This document shows positions 16,891-24,537 of a stretch of DNA of 28,039 nt, one piece after another. The notes beneath the pieces were generated by a model. It was not told where the DNA came from. It made no database searches and was given only the letters and a program-made list of their open reading frames with translations. The DNA lies in NCBI GenBank assembly GCA_002348365.1, contig DEBC01000158.1:1-28039 (forward strand). Reading direction: 5' to 3'. The first letter of the stretch is position 1; each line of letters opens with the position of its first letter. Both the position numbers and the translations under genes were made by a program. This DNA is from Alphaproteobacteria bacterium UBA2966 (GTDB taxonomy: Bacteria > Pseudomonadota > Alphaproteobacteria > UBA2966).

Positions 16891-18111
16891 GTGCGAAAGA
16901 CACTCGACTCAGAACCCTGGATGACGTCACATGAAACCGGCGCAATTGTCGCCGCTCTCACGGCCAAGGGCGCGGTAGTGCGGTTCGTCGGTGGGTGCGT
17001 ACGCGATGCCCTGTTGGAGCGGTCCGTGAAAGATATCGATATTGCGACTCCGGACCCGCCCGAGCGTGTACTCGAACTCCTTCGCGTCGCCGGGATTAAG
17101 GCAATACCGACCGGCATTGACCACGGCACCGTTACGGCGGTTATCCCACCAGCCCACTATGAGATCACAACACTTCGTGTCGATGCGGAAACCTATGGCC
17201 GGCACGCGCGCGTGGAGTTCTCTTCGGATTGGGAGAGCGACGCGGCACGCCGCGATTTCACGATTAACGCTATCTACTGCGATCCCCAGGGTGAAATCTT
17301 CGATCCGACAGGCGGCATCGCCGATCTCGAAAGAGGTATCGTCCGCTTTGTCGGCACTCCTGACACTCGGATCAAGGAGGATTACCTGCGTATTCTGCGC
17401 TTCTTCCGATTTACGGCGTTTTATGGAACTCAACCGGCGGATTCCGACGGTCTCGCCGCCTGCCGGGAGAATGCGGAAGCTCTGACCAGCCTCTCTGGTG
17501 AACGCGTGGCGGGTGAAATGTTGCGGCTCCTCGAGTCGGATAACTCAGGTGCTGTGCTGAAACTGATGGAGCAGAACGGGATTCTCGATCACCTGTTGCC
17601 TGAACTGAAGCGCACTGATCGTTTGTGCGGGATCATTGCGGTGGACGGTCCGGATCCTGATCCGTTGCGGCGGCTTGCCGCCGCGAATTCTGCAGATGAG
17701 GACGGCACCCATGCGTTGGCGCAGCGCCTTCGACTCTCGAAAGTCGAGCGTGAGCGTCTCACCGCCATCGTTACCCATGAAGGCGAAGTCGCGGTCGATA
17801 CCGATGCCCGCGGGCGTCGCCGGCTTCTCTACCGATTGGGCGCGCAAGCCTTCGAAGATCTCGCATTTCTGGAGTGGGCAGCGAATCCATCCGAAGCCCG
17901 TTCCTGGCGTCGCCATTTACGGTTCGCAGCGCGATGGAGCCGACCGGCACTGCCCATTGGCGGTGCCGATGTAATGGCGCTCGGCGTGCCGCGTGGCCCT
18001 GAAGTCGGTAACACCCTCGAAGCGGTCGAAGCCTGGTGGATCAAGGGAGATTTCAAAGCCGATCGTGAGAAGTGCCTGGTGAAATTGCGGCAACTTGTGG
18101 CTATCGGCTAG
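16891..18111 (+). CDS. cca: CCA tRNA nucleotidyltransferase
   Basis: The 406-residue protein is a class II tRNA nucleotidyltransferase. It has the nucleotide-binding RFVGGCVRD (31-39), catalytic DID (48-50), a TTLRVD strand, ARRDFTINAIYCD and KEDYLRILRFFRF, the flexible and template motifs of the poly(A)-polymerase/CCA family. It adds or repairs the 3'-terminal CCA of tRNAs. I chose GTG 16891 because the preceding EPWMT is typical of alphaproteobacterial homologues; ATG 16921 would give a protein shorter by ten residues. It is the last gene of its cluster. Its stop shares the bases CTAG (18108-18111) with the stop of the convergent dehydrogenase gene, leaving no space for a terminator. Confidence 0.92.
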   Translation: MRKTLDSEPWMTSHETGAIVAALTAKGAVVRFVGGCVRDALLERSVKDIDIATPDPPERVLELLRVAGIKAIPTGIDHGTVTAVIPPAHYEITTLRVDAETYGRHARVEFSSDWESDAARRDFTINAIYCDPQGEIFDPTGGIADLERGIVRFVGTPDTRIKEDYLRILRFFRFTAFYGTQPADSDGLAACRENAEALTSLSGERVAGEMLRLLESDNSGAVLKLMEQNGILDHLLPELKRTDRLCGIIAVDGPDPDPLRRLAAANSADEDGTHALAQRLRLSKVERERLTAIVTHEGEVAVDTDARGRRRLLYRLGAQAFEDLAFLEWAANPSEARSWRRHLRFAARWSRPALPIGGADVMALGVPRGPEVGNTLEAVEAWWIKGDFKADREKCLVKLRQLVAIG

Positions 18112-19079
18112 CCCAATTCAGTCTCCATGTCCTGCAGCGCCTTCTTCAGTCGCAGGAGTTTGGCGTCCCGTCGACGGAACAGTTCTGTGGGGGGCACCTC
18201 ACCGTATTCGTAAAAACCGGCGCCGGCCATGACGCCGGTTCGACCGTCCTCAATCAATTGGTCGAGTGTTCGACTCCTGCCTGAAGGTTCAGGCGGCTCA
18301 TAGGTGCGATTGGCCAGTCCGCGTTGCACCATTTCCAGTCCCGTGTAATCCAGCTTCTCGAGTTGGCCAATGGCGGCCAGCCGAAGTGTGAGGCCGTGGC
18401 GTATGGAACCGTCGATTTCTTCGGGTGACGCTAGGCCCTCGTCAAGCATGCGGAATATTTCCAGGTTCATGGCCGCCTGGATACGGTTTGCCACGTAGCC
18501 TGAAATGAAGGTTTCGAACGCGATGGGGTACTTGCCCATTCCCGCGTACAGTGCGTGCATCATCGTCATCACGTCTCGCGTGGTCTCTGGTCCGGGGGCC
18601 AAGTCGACGAGATCCACGATGTAAGGCGGCGTATACCAATGCGTAATCAAACATCGTGCCTGTCGCCCTGCCGACATCAAGGGAAAAACGTCGAGATGCG
18701 AGGTGTTGCTCGCGATGATGGCGTCAGGTGGTGCCGATGCGTCGATATTCGCAAAGACCGCGCGCTTGATGTCGCGGTTCTCAGTCACTGCTTCGACCAC
18801 GAGAGCAGCGTCCTCGATGGCATCAGGGACACTGGCAACCGTTGTGATCTTGCCTTGGGCCGCTGTTGCCTCATCGGCGGCGATTGCGTCTCCTTCGGTC
18901 AAGGTCGTGAGAGCCCCCTCGATCAGGGCAGGCGCCCGTTCAAGTGCTTTTTGGTCGTTGTCCTGGAGGCTCACACGGCAACCACCCAATGCATGCACCA
19001 GCGCCAGCGCGTGCCCCATGAGGCCTGCGCCGATCACTCCCACATTCATCGTGCCTGATGCCCCATGAGCACTGGTCAT
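18108..19079 (-). CDS. 3-hydroxyacyl-CoA dehydrogenase family protein (NAD-binding)
   Basis: The 323-residue protein begins with the Rossmann motif VGVIGAGLMGHALA (13-26), typical of 3-hydroxyacyl-CoA dehydrogenases. It continues with ASNTSHLDVF, the catalytic-histidine region THWYTPPYIVDLVDLAPGPET, and FISGYVANRIQAAMN at the start of the helical C-terminal domain. The variant WYTPPYIVDLVDL, in place of HFFNPP...VEV, places it closer to the lambda-crystallin / L-carnitine-dehydrogenase-like group than to true beta-oxidation enzymes, so the substrate is uncertain. The start ATG overlaps the stop of the alpha/beta hydrolase gene (ATGA). An internal ATG at 19049 is another possible start. Its stop interlocks with that of cca. 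Confidence 0.85.
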   Translation of the reverse strand: MTSAHGASGTMNVGVIGAGLMGHALALVHALGGCRVSLQDNDQKALERAPALIEGALTTLTEGDAIAADEATAAQGKITTVASVPDAIEDAALVVEAVTENRDIKRAVFANIDASAPPDAIIASNTSHLDVFPLMSAGRQARCLITHWYTPPYIVDLVDLAPGPETTRDVMTMMHALYAGMGKYPIAFETFISGYVANRIQAAMNLEIFRMLDEGLASPEEIDGSIRHGLTLRLAAIGQLEKLDYTGLEMVQRGLANRTYEPPEPSGRSRTLDQLIEDGRTGVMAGAGFYEYGEVPPTELFRRRDAKLLRLKKALQDMETELG

Positions 19080-19834
19080 GGGGCATTTCGCATCAGGAAT
19101 CGCGTGATCACCGTGTTGAAGGCTTCGGAGAGTTCCAGATGAGCGTTATGCGCGCAGTTTGGAAGGACGCAGAGCTGTGAATCGGGAATCCCGCGCCATA
19201 ATTCATAGGAAAGACCCGGATGGGTGGAGCGGTCCGAGTCGCCGCAAATCACTAGCGTCGGCATGCTGACCTCTCCCAGACGGTCCCGGACGTCCCACGG
19301 TTCGCTGGCACGGATCATACGGATTGCGCCCTCTTGGCTCGCACCTTCACTTGCTGACTTGGTGAATTCATAAAGCGGGTGCCGGTCTCCATCCACGAAC
19401 CAGGTCGCAGCGATCCAGGCCGCCATGGTGTCGATAGACTCTGTTTCAATTCGATTGATCGTGGTCTCCCAGCTCTCGAAGCGATCGGGGAGGGCTCCCG
19501 AAGGCGTACTGCCATAGAGGACGAGCTTCTCGATGTGTTCCGGGTAATCGAGCGCGGCTTGCAACGCGGTGGCTGAGCCGAGTGAATGACCCAGCAGCGA
19601 GAAGCGTTCAACGCCGAGCGCGGTGACGGTATCGACAAGCATTGTCGCGATGTCGGCGATCGTATCCGGCACTGGGATGTGGGCGCTGCCGGCAAATCCT
19701 GGGAGATCCGTGGCTATTACGTCGTGTGTCTGGGCAAGGTTGGTGCTGAGTGGGGCGAAATATTCGCCACCACCCACGAACCCGTGTTGCAAGACAACGG
19801 TCTTGCCCGAACCAAATCGACGATAATTCAGCAT
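19076..19834 (-). CDS. Alpha/beta-fold hydrolase
   Basis: The 252-residue protein has a clear catalytic triad: nucleophile S84 in LGHSLGS, an aspartate near 199-201 in ICGDSDRSTHPG, and H229 in NCAHNAHLE. The oxyanion region is LQHGFVGGGEYF. These enzymes hydrolyse esters, lactones or C-C bonds; the substrate is not evident. The frame extends 27 codons further upstream to 19915, but MLNYRRFGSGKTVVLQHG is where homologues begin, so I use ATG 19834, although the ribosome site is weak. It is the leading gene with the dehydrogenase (4-base overlap). Together they suggest degradation of a small acid or ester. It is divergent from the DUF1194 pseudogene. Confidence 0.85.
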   Translation of the reverse strand: MLNYRRFGSGKTVVLQHGFVGGGEYFAPLSTNLAQTHDVIATDLPGFAGSAHIPVPDTIADIATMLVDTVTALGVERFSLLGHSLGSATALQAALDYPEHIEKLVLYGSTPSGALPDRFESWETTINRIETESIDTMAAWIAATWFVDGDRHPLYEFTKSASEGASQEGAIRMIRASEPWDVRDRLGEVSMPTLVICGDSDRSTHPGLSYELWRGIPDSQLCVLPNCAHNAHLELSEAFNTVITRFLMRNAP

Positions 19835-19988
19835 TGGCGTAACCCCATGACATGGCCTGTCTAAGCGAGGAACCGTTCGAGGAACGTGTTCGGCACAGTC
19901 TACACGCGGCGTCACTCAAGTTAGAGTCGTTCCCGGCACGGACACTCTGAAACGCCACCGACACTCTCGGACCATCGGGTTCAGCACC

Positions 19989-20840
19989 ATGACCATCGCA
20001 GCCAGGACAGTGTCCAGACTCGAGAAGCACGGTGTCAGCGCCGCCTGCACCGCCTTGATGTGCGCGGCGTTGATCTACACACCCGCTGGAGCGCAGGATC
20101 GATTGGTGGATTTCGAGCTGGTCCTTGCGGCCGATGTCTCCCGAAGTATGGATTTGCAAGAGCTTGCGCTGCAGCGCCAAGGGTTCGCTGAAGCCATTCG
20201 TCACGCCGATGTGCTGTGAGCAATTCGAAACGGCCCGCATGGCCGCATTGCGGTCACCTACATGGAATGGGCAGGCAGCCGATTTCAGCGGTCGACAGTG
20301 CAGTGGTCGGAAATCTCAAATGCCACCAGCGCGGAGGCCTTCGCCCTGGCCATTGAAAGTGCAGATTTACGGGTCGAATTGTGGACGTCCATCAGCACTG
20401 CGATCATTCCCGGCCTGCTGAGTTTCGACGGCAACGGATTCCGGGGCCTTCGCAAGGTCATAGATATTTCCGGGGATGGGCCAAACAATCAGGGACTCTT
20501 CGTCGTCCACGCACGGGACTAGGCTGTGGCGGACGGGATTGTTATCAACGGGTTGCCAATCATCAATGATCGACCCAGCCCCTTTGGCTATCCCTCTCTT
20601 CCCGATCTCGATCTATACTACGAGGATGGCGTCATCGGTGGGCCGGGTGCTTTCGTGGTCGTGGCGGACGGATTTCAGGATTTTGCACGTGCCATTCGCA
20701 GAAAGATGGTGCTTGAGATCGCAGGGGGATCACATTCGACAGGTCGTCTGCTTTTGCCCGATACACGTCCCAGGCCGCCATGCAATATCGGCGAAATCCA
20801 ACTTCAGGAATGGGAAGAGAACTTCCTCGAGCGGTTCTAA
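19989..20840 (+). pseudogene. DUF1194 (VWA-like) gene with two in-frame stops
   Basis: One frame runs from ATG 19989 to TAA 20838-20840 and is broken by TGA at 20217-20219 and TAG at 20520-20522. The product would be an exported protein of about 283 codons. It has a signal peptide with a basic start and a hydrophobic core ending in AGAQD, a metal-ion-dependent adhesion site DVSRSMD, GPHGRIAVTYMEWAG, DISGDGPNNQG, VADGIVINGLPI and FARAIRRKMVLEIAGG. These are the normal landmarks of DUF1194 proteins, which occur in many alphaproteobacteria with unknown role. The first stop reads L-stop-A-I-R, consistent with one C-to-T change in CGA. Everything else is in frame, so decay looks recent, or the stops need checking. 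The segment from 20526 could restart but would lack the adhesion site. Confidence 0.8.
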
Positions 20841-20853
20841 CCGAGTAATCGAG

Positions 20854-20869
20854 AGCGCCGGAGAGCGCT
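20854..20869. terminator. Weak hairpin between convergent genes
   Basis: AGCGC-CGGAGA-GCGCT forms a 5-base stem with a 6-base loop in the 42-base gap between the DUF1194 pseudogene and the convergent 202-residue gene. No T-run follows, so a terminator role is only suggested by location. Confidence 0.25.
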
Positions 20870-20882
20870 ACAACAATTCAAT

Positions 20883-21491
20883 CTAATTTGCGAATTTGAT
20901 CAATTTTCCGTCGACCGTGCGCACCAACTCACCGTCGACCAATCGCCGGAATTCGAGAGACATCCCCGTTCCTGAAAGGGTACGCCGATAGACGTGCAGA
21001 TTGGAGCGGCCTTCGTCATCAACTTCGATGATTTGGGTGGTCATCGTGTTCTCTTCGATGCGCGACCAGGCGTAACGTTCGCCGGCCCCTCGACTGCCGC
21101 TGCCTGCCTCCTGCCACACGCCGGGACGATCCGAGGGACCGAAGACGATCTCGGAACCTTTGCGTACGACCTCGGGCTTATTAGGGTCGCCCTTCTGCCG
21201 CTGCACCGTCGTCCAGGCAAGGGAAAACCCATTTCCTGCAGGTGTAATGACAACGTCTATGTCGCGCGCGGTCATGCGGAAGTTGATGCTGACTTCGCTT
21301 TCTGAAACACCACTGCCTTTCCAATGACCGAAAAACGCGGATGCGGCAGCGTCCTGCCCGAATGCGGCGTCGCTTGGCAAGAGCGTCGCACTGCCGAGAA
21401 TGCAAACCCCAGCGACGATGAACCGGATCGGCCGCCAGAGGCTTGGCCATTTGCGTAACTTGGCTATGTGGTTGAGAAACCGAACTGACAT
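20883..21491 (-). CDS. Uncharacterised exported protein (lipocalin-like beta-rich)
   Basis: I do not recognise a named family. The 202-residue product has a positively charged start, a hydrophobic core (IRFIVAGVCILGSATLL) and a likely signal-peptidase site after DAAFGQ, so it should be exported. The mature part starts AASAFFGHWKGSGVSESE and is rich in short beta strands with alternating polar residues (ETDEGR-like turns, LHVYRRTLSG, MSLEFRRLVDGELV), reminiscent of a small lipocalin-like beta barrel. I chose ATG 21491 because GGAAGG (21500-21505) lies 8 bases upstream; the frame is open to 21551. It is convergent with the DUF1194 pseudogene. No partner suggests a function. Confidence 0.6.
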   Translation of the reverse strand: MSVRFLNHIAKLRKWPSLWRPIRFIVAGVCILGSATLLPSDAAFGQDAAASAFFGHWKGSGVSESEVSINFRMTARDIDVVITPAGNGFSLAWTTVQRQKGDPNKPEVVRKGSEIVFGPSDRPGVWQEAGSGSRGAGERYAWSRIEENTMTTQIIEVDDEGRSNLHVYRRTLSGTGMSLEFRRLVDGELVRTVDGKLIKFAN

Positions 21492-21637
21492 TGATTTTGC
21501 CTTCCACCCTGCAAAGTCGGCCTTAAGCTGGCGCGGCGGGAGTCTAATCAATGATGGTCATCGGAGAAAGGCACACTGTTTTCAAATTGGCGAGGTTTCG
21601 ACCAGCAGGTGATGGTGGGCTCGAATTTGCGGCGGGC

Positions 21638-22144
21638 TCAGTGCCCGGGACCGCTCAAGTCGTAATCACTGGTCGCGAGGTGGAGAGATTCTGCCAGGCT
21701 GATCAGTCGCTCCAGTTGTTCCCTGTGATCATGGAGGAAGCGACGTTCGGCCAGGTCCCGGCGCGCGCGGTACAGACGGACCACGTCATCCCAAGATTCA
21801 ACTTTCGGTGCGGCGGCAACTTTGCCGATTTTGTGCAGGAGATTGCGACAATTGATTGGCCACGTGACGGCCAACGCGTCCGTTTGATCGATGCCCGTCG
21901 CGATGAGGTCGTTGGCGAAGTGGATGACATCCGTTCCCGTCATGGTGCCAACGTCGTAACGCGCGGCAACCTGGGTCAAGTCTCCGGCATGCGACCACGA
22001 AGTCATGGTCGGATCCGTTTGTACTGGCTCAGACAGATCTACGTACGGGTCCTGCGGAATTTCGTTGGCCACATCCGGCTTGGAAACCCGGATGGAGTCC
22101 TGGTCAGAAATGCCGCGGAGGACGGTGGCAGTGTAAACCCTCAT
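21638..22144 (-). CDS. Uncharacterised protein, 168 residues
   Basis: No family is recognised. The product has no signal peptide or membrane helix. Its N-terminal third (MRVYTATVLRGISDQDSIR) is followed by an acidic, proline-containing segment, and the remainder looks alpha-helical (TGTDVIHFANDLIATGIDQ, then WDDVVRLYRARRDLAERRFL). The last region, rich in R and E, could be a coiled-coil or amphipathic helix. ATG 22144 is chosen because GAGGA (22151-22155) stands 6 bases before it; the frame is open to 22183. A long frame on the opposite strand (21551-22177) has no family resemblance and no good start, so I take it as a shadow. The gene is isolated, with gaps of 146 bases downstream and 235 bases upstream. 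Confidence 0.6.
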   Translation of the reverse strand: MRVYTATVLRGISDQDSIRVSKPDVANEIPQDPYVDLSEPVQTDPTMTSWSHAGDLTQVAARYDVGTMTGTDVIHFANDLIATGIDQTDALAVTWPINCRNLLHKIGKVAAAPKVESWDDVVRLYRARRDLAERRFLHDHREQLERLISLAESLHLATSDYDLSGPGH

Positions 22145-22379
22145 GGTCTTTCCTCGAATGGCCGCGCAACGGTTTGAAACCAAACAGCATCAATAAAGCA
22201 AACGGTGTGCCAGCTGGAAAATTACGATATTTCAATGCCTTGGGTCGCCGTTAACCTTGTTGTGGAAAGTCCTGACCGGCGTTGGATTCCCCTCCGGCAA
22301 TAGTTGCCTCAAAAATTTGGGCTCGACCCCGTTGAAGAAACTGATCCAGAAGAATTGGGTGCGACAACGTTGGTCAGTC

Positions 22380-23252
22380 TCAGGGCCATTTCACTACGGG
22401 GGGGAGCGACATCAGGATGGCCTCGACATTGCCACCAGTCTTTAAACCGAACTGCGTGCCGCGGTCGTATAGTAGATTGAACTCGACATAGCGGCCCCGT
22501 AGAACGAGCTGGTGTTGGCGCTCATCTTCGGTCCAGCTCTTGTTCATGCTGCGGCGAACAATCCGGGGATAGACCTCTAGGAATGCGAGCCCGACATCTC
22601 GCGTAAAGGCGAAATCCGACATCCAGTCGCCCGTGTCATGGTAATCGAAGAAGATGCCACCCACACCCCGCGCTTCGCCCCGATGCGCCAGGTAAAAGTA
22701 CTCGTCACAGGCTTTCTTGAACTTTGGATAGTGGCCTGGATCGTGATAGTCGCATGCCTTTTTCAACTCGGCGTGAAACTCTTGCGTGTCGGTGTCATTG
22801 GGCACCATTGGTGTCAGGTCCGCGCCGCCGCCAAACCACGCTTTGGCTGTGATGATGTGCCGGGTGTTCATGTGAACTGCCGGCACATGTGGAGATTGAA
22901 GGTGCGCTACCAGCGAAATGCCGGAAGCCCAAAACCGGGGATCGTCTTCAGCACCTGGGATGTTGGCGCGGAACTCCTCTGAAAATTCCCCATGTACCGT
23001 TGACACGTTCACACCCACCTTCTCGAACACACGACCGTGCATGATCGACATCACGCCGCCGCCGCCATCATCGCCAGTGTTCTTGCCTTCGCCGCGGGAC
23101 CACTCCCGCCGTTCAAACCGCCCCGCAGGCTGGTCTTTCAAAGGGCCTTGATACACATCCTCCAGACGTTCGAATTCCTCGCAAATATCGTCTCGGAGCT
23201 GCCGGAACCAGTTGGCTGCATGGTTTCGCCGGTCTTCAGTTGGCAGTGTCAT
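22380..23252 (-). CDS. hemF: Oxygen-dependent coproporphyrinogen III oxidase
   Basis: The 290-residue protein is a clear HemF. It carries GGGGVMSIMHGRVFEKVGVN, VHMNTRHI, WFGGGADLTPM, GHYPKFKKACDEYFYLAHRGE, GVGGIFFDYHDTGDW and the end RGRYVEFNLLYDRGTQFGLKTGGNVEAILMSLPP. HemF oxidatively decarboxylates coproporphyrinogen III to protoporphyrinogen IX in aerobic heme synthesis. It is cytosolic and forms a homodimer. Its ATG overlaps the trmL stop by 4 bases, so the two are likely translationally coupled. It lies divergently beside petABC, whose cytochromes need heme. Length is normal and motifs are complete. No convincing gene is seen in the 235 bases downstream (22145-22379). Confidence 0.95.
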   Translation of the reverse strand: MTLPTEDRRNHAANWFRQLRDDICEEFERLEDVYQGPLKDQPAGRFERREWSRGEGKNTGDDGGGGVMSIMHGRVFEKVGVNVSTVHGEFSEEFRANIPGAEDDPRFWASGISLVAHLQSPHVPAVHMNTRHIITAKAWFGGGADLTPMVPNDTDTQEFHAELKKACDYHDPGHYPKFKKACDEYFYLAHRGEARGVGGIFFDYHDTGDWMSDFAFTRDVGLAFLEVYPRIVRRSMNKSWTEDERQHQLVLRGRYVEFNLLYDRGTQFGLKTGGNVEAILMSLPPVVKWP

Positions 23253-23761
23253 GATGACGCCTCATCTCCTTTGTTCCTGCCCGTATCAAGCGGAAATGAA
23301 CTTGTCTGTCGCAATGCTTCTCCGAGGACTATGGCCGCCGCGACCACCACATTGAGAGAACGGGCCCCTGGTGCCAGAGGAATCCGAATCCTGGCATCGG
23401 CCTGGTCATGTATCTCTTTCGGCACGCCTCCCGACTCCCGTCCAACCAGAAGTGTGTCGTCTTCGCGGTAAGCGAAGTCAGCGTAGTGCGTATCACCCGA
23501 TGTCGTGAGGAGCAACAGGCGGCCGTGAGAGTGTCCGGTAGACTCAGTGTAGGCTTGCCACGATTGGTGCCCTGTGACATCGGTCAAAGTCGCATAGTCC
23601 ATGACCACCCGCCTTAGCTGCTTATCGGCAGATGGATTCTCAATGGCAAACGGAAAGCCGCAGGGGCCAACGACGTCAGTCGGGATGCCCATGCACGCCG
23701 CAAGGCGCAACATGGCGCCCAGGTTCTGCGGAATGTCAGGCTCATAGACCGCAATGCGCAT
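23249..23761 (-). CDS. trmL: tRNA (cytidine(34)-2'-O)-methyltransferase
   Basis: The 170-residue protein belongs to the SPOUT superfamily. It has PDIPQNLGAMLRLAACMG near the start, LLVGRESGGVP around 123-133 and the knot motif IPLAPGARSLNVVVAAAI around 146-163, which bind S-adenosylmethionine. TrmL methylates the 2'-hydroxyl of the wobble nucleotide in certain leucine tRNAs. The start ATG 23761 leaves a gap of about 217 bases to the divergent petA, which should hold both promoters; I see no clear consensus promoter there. It overlaps hemF by 4 bases. Residues match the family except for GVP in place of the more usual GLP. Confidence 0.9.
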   Translation of the reverse strand: MRIAVYEPDIPQNLGAMLRLAACMGIPTDVVGPCGFPFAIENPSADKQLRRVVMDYATLTDVTGHQSWQAYTESTGHSHGRLLLLTTSGDTHYADFAYREDDTLLVGRESGGVPKEIHDQADARIRIPLAPGARSLNVVVAAAIVLGEALRQTSSFPLDTGRNKGDEASS

Positions 23762-23978
23762 AATTTGGACTGTATCCGATTCGACTCCTGTCGTGCGTCG
23801 ATTCTGGTCGCTGTCCTGGGAAACCTATTCCGAAGGATTCTCTATCGGTCTTTCTCTACGCCAATACCCGTAGCGGTGGCTCCTGAGTGGTTGCGCATGA
23901 GCGTCCTCGCTCTGGACAAGCCCTTGGTTTTTTGAGACAAAGAGCGCGCATTTCAAACGAATTGACAGGTTTGATCAT

Positions 23979-24527
23979 ATGTCGACGACAACGTCCGGCG
24001 GTGGACATGGTGACGATGCCAGCCGTCGGGATTTTTTGTACATCGCAACGGGTGCATTTGGTGGGATTGGTACAGCGCTGGCTGTCTGGCCGCTGATCGA
24101 CCAGATGAACCCGTCTTCGGACGTCTTGGCTCTTGCTTCGACGGAGGTCGACCTGACTCCGGTGGAAGAGGGTCAGGCCATCACGGTGGTCTGGCGCAGC
24201 AAGCCGGTTTTTATTCGACATCGCACGGCGGCAGAGATCGAGGCGGCGCGCAACGTCAACATTGAGGACCTGCGTCATCCCGAATCGGATGCGGATCGGG
24301 TCCAGCAGGACAAGTGGCTTATCATGGTTGGGATCTGCACGCACCTTGGTTGTGTGCCGCTCGGTCAAAAGGCCACCGATCCTCAGGGGGAATTCGGCGG
24401 CTGGTTCTGCCCCTGCCATGGTTCGCACTACGATACGTCGGGCCGTATAAGGAAGGGTCCCGCCCCTGAAAATCTTCCGGTCCCTCCGTACGAATTTCTT
24501 TCCGACTCCACCATCAAAATCGGCTAG
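23979..24527 (+). CDS. petA: Ubiquinol-cytochrome c reductase iron-sulfur subunit (Rieske)
   Basis: The 182-residue protein has a twin-arginine-like start (SRRDFLY at 15-21) and a membrane anchor (ATGAFGGIGTALAVWPLI). The Rieske cluster boxes are CTHLGC (C120, H122, C125) and CPCHGSHYD (C144, C146, H147). C120, H122, C144 and H147 bind the 2Fe-2S cluster; C125 and C146 form the disulfide. It oxidises ubiquinol at the Qo site of the bc1 complex and passes electrons to cytochrome c1. It is the first gene of petABC, with 10 bases before petB. The ATG has only a weak AGG upstream. Confidence 0.95.
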   Translation: MSTTTSGGGHGDDASRRDFLYIATGAFGGIGTALAVWPLIDQMNPSSDVLALASTEVDLTPVEEGQAITVVWRSKPVFIRHRTAAEIEAARNVNIEDLRHPESDADRVQQDKWLIMVGICTHLGCVPLGQKATDPQGEFGGWFCPCHGSHYDTSGRIRKGPAPENLPVPPYEFLSDSTIKIG

Positions 24528-24537
24528 GGAGCCCCAC

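Noticed and set aside
21551..22177. 208-codon plus-strand frame opposite the 168-residue protein
   Set aside because: The minus-strand frame has a strong ribosome site at its ATG while this one has none, and the plus product has no recognisable domain.
22207..22379. Possible peptide downstream of hemF on the minus strand (QFFWISFFNG... type)
   Set aside because: The frame is open for about 58 codons but has no ATG or GTG start with a ribosome site and no recognised motif; it could be chance or an unrecognisable remnant.
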